Shown: in pieces, positions 60,204 through 64,000 of the stretch | How positions within the stretch are numbered: position 1 is the stretch's first letter | Layout of the letters: the number at the start of each line of letters is the position of its first letter | Assembly: GCF_003201955.1 (NCBI RefSeq) | Contig: NZ_QJJM01000001.1 | Span: 186,001 to 250,000 of the forward strand | Direction: 5' to 3' | Source: Blastomonas natatoria | GTDB taxonomy: Bacteria > Pseudomonadota > Alphaproteobacteria > Sphingomonadales > Sphingomonadaceae | Length of the DNA: 64,000 nt | The notes under the pieces: generated by a model | Told to the model about the DNA's origin: nothing | Seen by the model: only the letters and a program-made list of their open reading frames with translations | The model's database searches: none | Made by a program: the position numbers and the translations under genes

Positions 60204-61372
60204 GTATTGGCCTTCCCGGTAATGTCGCCGCCCAGGGTATCGGCGAACCAGTCGGCGATGTAGTCGCAGCCATAGCTCATGTTGTCCGCCCCGACATGCT
60301 CCACCCCGCCTTCGCGCGGCGTGAAGATCTTGAGCTCCCGCTTGGGGCTGTTCGTCAGTTGCTCATAGCTCTGGTGCGCATAGTCGACACTGATCTGGCG
60401 GTCCTGCGCGCCATGGGTGACCAGAAACGGCACCCTGATCCGCTCCATCACGCCATTGAGCGTCATATCCTTCGACTTTTCGTGGAAATCGTCCATGTCC
60501 TTGGCACCGAAGACCCAGAGAACATGCGCCCAGTAATGCGGAACGGGGTTCTCACCCTCGCGGCGCAGGCGCTTCTGCTGAACCTCGGCCCAATTGTGGT
60601 TCGCACCCCAGACCGCGCCCGAGGCGAAGCGCGGCTCGAACGCCACCGCGCGCGGCGCAAAATGGCCGCCGAGCGAGATGCCGGTCATGCCGATGCGCTT
60701 GGGGTCGACATCGTCCTGCTTTTCCAGCCAGTCGACCGCGGGCGAGGCCCATTTTTCCGAATGCGGGGTCGCGGGCAGGTTGCCGATGCGCAGCGCCTCT
60801 CCGGTGCCCGGCTGATCGACGCACAGCGTCGAAATGCCGCGCGCGGCCAGCGCCTGGGGCAGGTTCGACCAGTAGAGCAGTTCCTTCGAGCTATCGAGGC
60901 CGTTGCAATAGACCACCACCGGCTTGGGGCCGTCGCCCGGCGCGCGGACATAGAGCGCAGGGTATTCGCTGCCCTCATAGGGGATCATCACGCGCTCGAC
61001 CGGGTGGTTGCCCAGCTTCATCGCCCTGGCGAACGTGTCCTGCGCCAGCGCGAAGGTCGCGACGCGCGCGGGATTGCCATGGCCCTGCATGCGCTCACCG
61101 ACCAGCAGGTAGAGCGCGGCGCGCTCGAGCTTCTTGGAAGCGGACAGCGTGCGGCCGCGCGCCTCGTCCTCGGCGGCGAGTTCGATCAGCTTCTCGCCCA
61201 TCGCCACCCATTGTTGCAGGAACTCGCCGGTGCCGGCATCCTCGCCATTGGCCGCCGCATCGCGGATCGGCTTGCACATGTCGATGATCTCGCCGATCTT
61301 GCCGCCGCTTTCCAGCGCGATCGAGACCGACAGGTTCCAGACATAATTGGGAAAATATTCGAACAGGGCCAT
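60200..61372 (-). CDS. Alpha/beta hydrolase, C-C hydrolase-like
   Basis: The 390-residue protein has an N-terminal helical cap (about 1-125) and an alpha/beta core with the elbow GISLGG, nucleophile S233, then GAQDRQISVDYAHQSYEQL as acid segment and a late His (VEHVGADN). This cap-plus-core form resembles 2,6-dihydroxypseudooxynicotine hydrolase and FrsA-like proteins, which cleave C-C bonds in 1,3-dioxo compounds. Starts 5 nt after the VOC gene. Confidence 0.85.
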   Translation of the reverse strand: MALFEYFPNYVWNLSVSIALESGGKIGEIIDMCKPIRDAAANGEDAGTGEFLQQWVAMGEKLIELAAEDEARGRTLSASKKLERAALYLLVGERMQGHGNPARVATFALAQDTFARAMKLGNHPVERVMIPYEGSEYPALYVRAPGDGPKPVVVYCNGLDSSKELLYWSNLPQALAARGISTLCVDQPGTGEALRIGNLPATPHSEKWASPAVDWLEKQDDVDPKRIGMTGISLGGHFAPRAVAFEPRFASGAVWGANHNWAEVQQKRLRREGENPVPHYWAHVLWVFGAKDMDDFHEKSKDMTLNGVMERIRVPFLVTHGAQDRQISVDYAHQSYEQLTNSPKRELKIFTPREGGVEHVGADNMSYGCDYIADWFADTLGGDITGKANT

Positions 61373-61377
61373 AAGGT

Positions 61378-62280
61378 TCAGACTCCGGCAGGCTGGAAAA
61401 GGCCTGCGTCGGGCGCAGGATGCGGCATGGTTTGCGGTCCGCCGATACCGATGCCCCACTGGTCCATGACCATCGGGGCAGGAGTGTGGACCTTGGCTTC
61501 CCAGGTGGCGTCGTCCACCTCCTCCAGGTCGGCGGTATATTCGACCGCAAAGCCGGCAGGCGTGGTGAAATAGCTGAAGGTATTGTTGCCGGCGGTGTGG
61601 CGGCCGGGGCCCCAGCGGATATCGGTGCCCTGCTGCTTGAGGCGGTGAATTCCGCGCATCATGTCGTCGACGCCCAGCATGTCATAGGCGACATGGTTGA
61701 GGCACGCAGGTCCCGGCAGCAGCGCGATGCGGTGATGCCACTGGTTGCAGCGCAGGAAGCACATGAAATCGCCCAGCCAGTCGCTGACCTTGAAGCCCAG
61801 CACATCGGTGAAGAAGCGCACCATTTCCTTGTGATCGGGCGAGTGCAGAACGATATGGCTGATCTTCTGCGGAATGCCTTCCCAGCGGGTCAGTTCGCGC
61901 GATGTGCCGCGCGCGACATCGGCCGAAATCTCGAACGGCAGGCCGTCCTTGCTGAAGAAGCGGAAGCCATAGCCGCCGCCCAGCGTGTCGAGCTCCTTGG
62001 GCGCGAACACGATCTGGCAGCCATAATCGGCGACCTTGGCGTGCAGCGCATCGACATCCTCGCGGCTGTCTGCGGCAAGCGTGATGATATCTATCCGCTG
62101 CGTCTCCGACTGGCGCAGGCGCACGACGTAAAGCTCGTCATTGCCCTCAGCGGCAAAGTGCAGCATCCCGTCCTTTTCGCCGGCTTCCTTGAGGCCCCAG
62201 ATGTCGCGATAAAAGGCGGCTTCGGCGGCAAGATCGGTGACGGCATAGCCGACATGACGAATTTCGCTGACACGGGCCAT
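61378..62280 (-). CDS. VOC-family extradiol-type dioxygenase
   Basis: The 300-residue protein has two VOC modules, as in type I extradiol dioxygenases. The C-terminal module holds the 2-His-1-carboxylate iron set: H142 in KISHIVLH, H196 in CLNHVAYD and E247 in FAVEYTAD. This strongly suggests ring cleavage of a catechol-like intermediate made by the upstream monooxygenase. It lies 38 nt after the monooxygenase gene. Confidence 0.92.
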   Translation of the reverse strand: MARVSEIRHVGYAVTDLAAEAAFYRDIWGLKEAGEKDGMLHFAAEGNDELYVVRLRQSETQRIDIITLAADSREDVDALHAKVADYGCQIVFAPKELDTLGGGYGFRFFSKDGLPFEISADVARGTSRELTRWEGIPQKISHIVLHSPDHKEMVRFFTDVLGFKVSDWLGDFMCFLRCNQWHHRIALLPGPACLNHVAYDMLGVDDMMRGIHRLKQQGTDIRWGPGRHTAGNNTFSYFTTPAGFAVEYTADLEEVDDATWEAKVHTPAPMVMDQWGIGIGGPQTMPHPAPDAGLFQPAGV

Positions 62281-62318
62281 ATTGATAACTCCTTGATTAT
62301 ATTGAAAAGGGGCGAGCG

Positions 62319-63437
62319 TCAGATCGGCTCTGCCACCTTCATGAACATTTCCTGCGTGGCCTTGGCGTTATCGACCAGCGGCCCCTTGCCGATCTGGCCG
62401 AAGCAGATGGCGCGCGAGGATTCGACGATGTAGCGGCAGCGCTCGAAGCGCCGGTCGCGATAGGCGGTAAGCGCGGCGTCGAGCGTGTCGGCCTTGACCA
62501 GTTCGTCCGCCAGCACCAGCGCATCCTCGATCGCCATCCCTGCGCCCTGGCCGAGATGTGGCGTGGTGGCATGCACTGCATCGCCCAGCAGCACGACCCG
62601 GCCCTTGTGCCACGCGCCTTCGAGGAACATCCATTCGAGCGGCTTGTAGACCACCTCGTCATCCTCGGTGATCTGGCCGACCAGCGCCTGGATGGCAGGG
62701 GAGGGCACGCCCGCGATCTTGGCGCGCATCGTGCTCGCGAGATCCTCCTTGGCGTACCAAGGATTGCCCGGCTCGGGCGTGGTGACATACATGTACATCA
62801 GTTCGTCCGAGAGCGGGACGAGGCCGATGCCGGTCTGGCCTTCATAGGCCTGCAGTCCGATGACATCGGGGGTGCGCCTGAAATTGTAGCGCCACACCGA
62901 CTGGCCAGTGAATTCGGGCTTGGGCGCATCGGGGAAGATCGTCTCGCGCGTCTGCGAATAGAGGCCGTCGGCTCCGATGACGAGATCGAAGATACCGCTC
63001 GACCCGTCGCTGAAGGTGACCGCGACGCCTTCGCCGTCATCGACCAAGGTGCTGATGGTGATGCCCAGCCGGATATCCGCGCCCGCTTCCTTGGCGCGGT
63101 CGCCCAGCACCTTGTGCAGCGCCCGCCTGCCGATTCCGACATTTCCTGGATAACCCTCGACCAGACGCGGCGTCGGGATGTCGGCCACGCACTGTCCGGT
63201 CGGAATATAGACCTGGACCCGGTCAAAGCCGAAACCTGCGCTGATATAGTCGTCGATCAGGCCCAGTTCGGTCATCGCGCGGACGACATTGCCCTGCTGG
63301 ATGATACCGACGCCATAGACCGACCAGTCGGGATCGCGCTCGATCACCTCGACGTCAAAACCCTTGCGGCACAAGGCGATCGCGGAGGTCAATCCGCCGA
63401 TGCCGCCGCCCACGATCAAGATTCGCATGTCTTTCAT
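62319..63437 (-). CDS. FAD-dependent aromatic monooxygenase
   Basis: The 372-residue protein has the flavin hydroxylase motifs: GGGIGGL (10-16) for the ADP part, the DG motif VIGADGLYSQTR, and the GD motif LLGDAVHATTPHLGQGAGMAIED. It resembles salicylate 1-monooxygenase, 3-hydroxybenzoate 6-hydroxylase and 6-hydroxynicotinate monooxygenase. The ATG at 63437 has GGGAGAGG upstream; an earlier ATG at 63485 is possible. It is the first gene of the operon and faces a dyad and the LysR gene upstream. Confidence 0.93.
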   Translation of the reverse strand: MKDMRILIVGGGIGGLTSAIALCRKGFDVEVIERDPDWSVYGVGIIQQGNVVRAMTELGLIDDYISAGFGFDRVQVYIPTGQCVADIPTPRLVEGYPGNVGIGRRALHKVLGDRAKEAGADIRLGITISTLVDDGEGVAVTFSDGSSGIFDLVIGADGLYSQTRETIFPDAPKPEFTGQSVWRYNFRRTPDVIGLQAYEGQTGIGLVPLSDELMYMYVTTPEPGNPWYAKEDLASTMRAKIAGVPSPAIQALVGQITEDDEVVYKPLEWMFLEGAWHKGRVVLLGDAVHATTPHLGQGAGMAIEDALVLADELVKADTLDAALTAYRDRRFERCRYIVESSRAICFGQIGKGPLVDNAKATQEMFMKVAEPI

Positions 63438-63533
63438 GCCGATATGCCTCTCCCCGCCGGTAATTGCGTAACCGGGCCTGTTCATCCCGGCCTAGATAAG
63501 GGGAGAGGCGTAAATCTGTAAATCTTATTGTAT

Positions 63534-63549
63534 TTATGCCTAGGTATAA
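63534..63549. promoter_or_regulatory. Dyad, candidate LysR-type binding site
   Basis: TTATGCCTAGGTATAA is a near-perfect 16-bp dyad in an A+T-rich stretch, about 97 bp before the monooxygenase start and just below the LysR gene stop. It fits a T-N11-A LysR-type box. Confidence 0.5.
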
Positions 63550-63568
63550 TATTTGTGGATGGATACGC

Positions 63569-64000
63569 TCAACTCAGCGCACCGTTGCCGCGCAGTTCCC
63601 CGCGCAGCCATGCCAGACCCTCGTCTGCGCTCCGGGCGTGATTGAACTGCATCATTTCGCGCATTGCCGGAAATTCGAAGGGAATAGGGGCAATGGCCAG
63701 CGGGAACATCTCGGCCATCACGCGCGCCAGTCGCTCGTGCATCAGCGCAAGCCGGTTGGTTTCGATGACCAGCCAGGGGATGACGGTGAAGGACGAGGCG
63801 GTCATCTCCATCCGCCGGAAATGGCCGAGCTTTTCCATGATGCTGTCGGCAAAGGCGCTGGTGCGCTGATTGCCCATCTGGATTCCGACATGGCCGGCCT
63901 CCAGCATGTCTTCCAGCGTCACCGTGCGCTTGAAAACTGGATTCCCACTCCATCCCACGATGACATGGCGTTCCTCAAACAGCAGTTCTGCGGGCTGACC
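63569..64000 (-). CDS. LysR-family transcriptional regulator, C-terminal part
   Basis: The frame runs off the right edge; 143 C-terminal codons are present. The sequence AELLFEERHVIVGW is the RD-I strand of LysR effector domains, with VTLEDMLEAGHV as the classical following strand and SSFTVIPWLVIETNRLALMHERLA later. The NodD/LinR-like kind of LysR often senses aromatic inducers. It is on the same strand as the operon and ends 131 nt before it. The N-terminal HTH must lie beyond base 64000. Confidence 0.9.
   Translation of the reverse strand, partial: GQPAELLFEERHVIVGWSGNPVFKRTVTLEDMLEAGHVGIQMGNQRTSAFADSIMEKLGHFRRMEMTASSFTVIPWLVIETNRLALMHERLARVMAEMFPLAIAPIPFEFPAMREMMQFNHARSADEGLAWLRGELRGNGALS

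Overview
The window is high-GC, densely packed bacterial chromosome that reads as a Sphingomonadaceae (Alphaproteobacteria) genome. I base this on an imuA-imuB-dnaE2 mutasome with an alphaproteobacterial LexA box (GTTC-N7-GTTC), a HIG1-type small membrane protein, GluQ, a ccmCDEFGHI operon, many GST, SDR and alpha/beta-hydrolase genes, and dispersed palindromic intergenic repeats of the kind common in sphingomonads. The family assignment is an inference; no rRNA gene is present to confirm it.

Layout. 0-1.4 kb: the 3' end of rpsA with its terminator, ihfB, and a tRNA-Leu(UAA) gene interrupted in the anticodon loop by a 249-nt group I intron of the cyanobacterial tRNA-Leu type. 1.4-7.3 kb: a diguanylate cyclase, two exported proteins, a SAM methyltransferase, a broken antitoxin/PemK-like toxin pair, and a lower-GC DUF4236 gene. 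7.5-13.1 kb: the SOS mutagenesis cassette imuA-imuB-dnaE2. 13.2-24.5 kb: a TPR-PRMT-like methyltransferase, an HNH nuclease, gluQ, HIG1, a PduO-type adenosyltransferase, ergothioneine genes egtB-egtD, an M20 peptidase, ispG, an SMR exporter, a GNAT enzyme and an AbrB/PIN toxin-antitoxin module. 24.5-29.6 kb: an orphan ParA with a hydrolase, a TonB-dependent receptor and a tandem universal stress protein.

29.7-37.2 kb: a co-directional run in which the succinyl-CoA:3-ketoacid CoA-transferase subunits scoA and scoB are separated by two unrelated genes, followed by a hydrolase, GSTs, an epimerase and a serine hydrolase. 37.2-41.4 kb (minus strand): a 2OG-Fe(II) oxygenase, an Nramp-fold transporter and pxpA-pxpB-pxpC (5-oxoprolinase). 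The transporter has lost the canonical metal-ligand motifs. 41.5-50.3 kb: gspI-J-K, tRNA-His, a Leu/Glu-type amino-acid dehydrogenase, and the cytochrome c maturation operon ccmC-D-E-F-G-H-I. 50.5-54.8 kb: kup, an ABM-domain protein, a PhyH-like dioxygenase, and a membrane protein/XRE regulator pair behind two 20-bp dyad operators.

54.8-64 kb (minus strand): an eleven-gene, tightly coupled operon with a LysR regulator gene upstream. Its products are an FAD monooxygenase, an extradiol-type VOC dioxygenase, an alpha/beta hydrolase, a DUF2218 protein, a membrane protein, a cyclase/isatin-hydrolase-family enzyme, an SDR, an epimerase, an FAH-family hydrolase, a cupin and a second hydrolase. It looks like a complete aromatic or heteroaromatic catabolic pathway whose substrate I cannot name. 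The strongest candidates for something undescribed are this operon, the Nramp-fold transporter of the pxp locus, the intron-bearing tRNA-Leu, and the TPR-PRMT protein.
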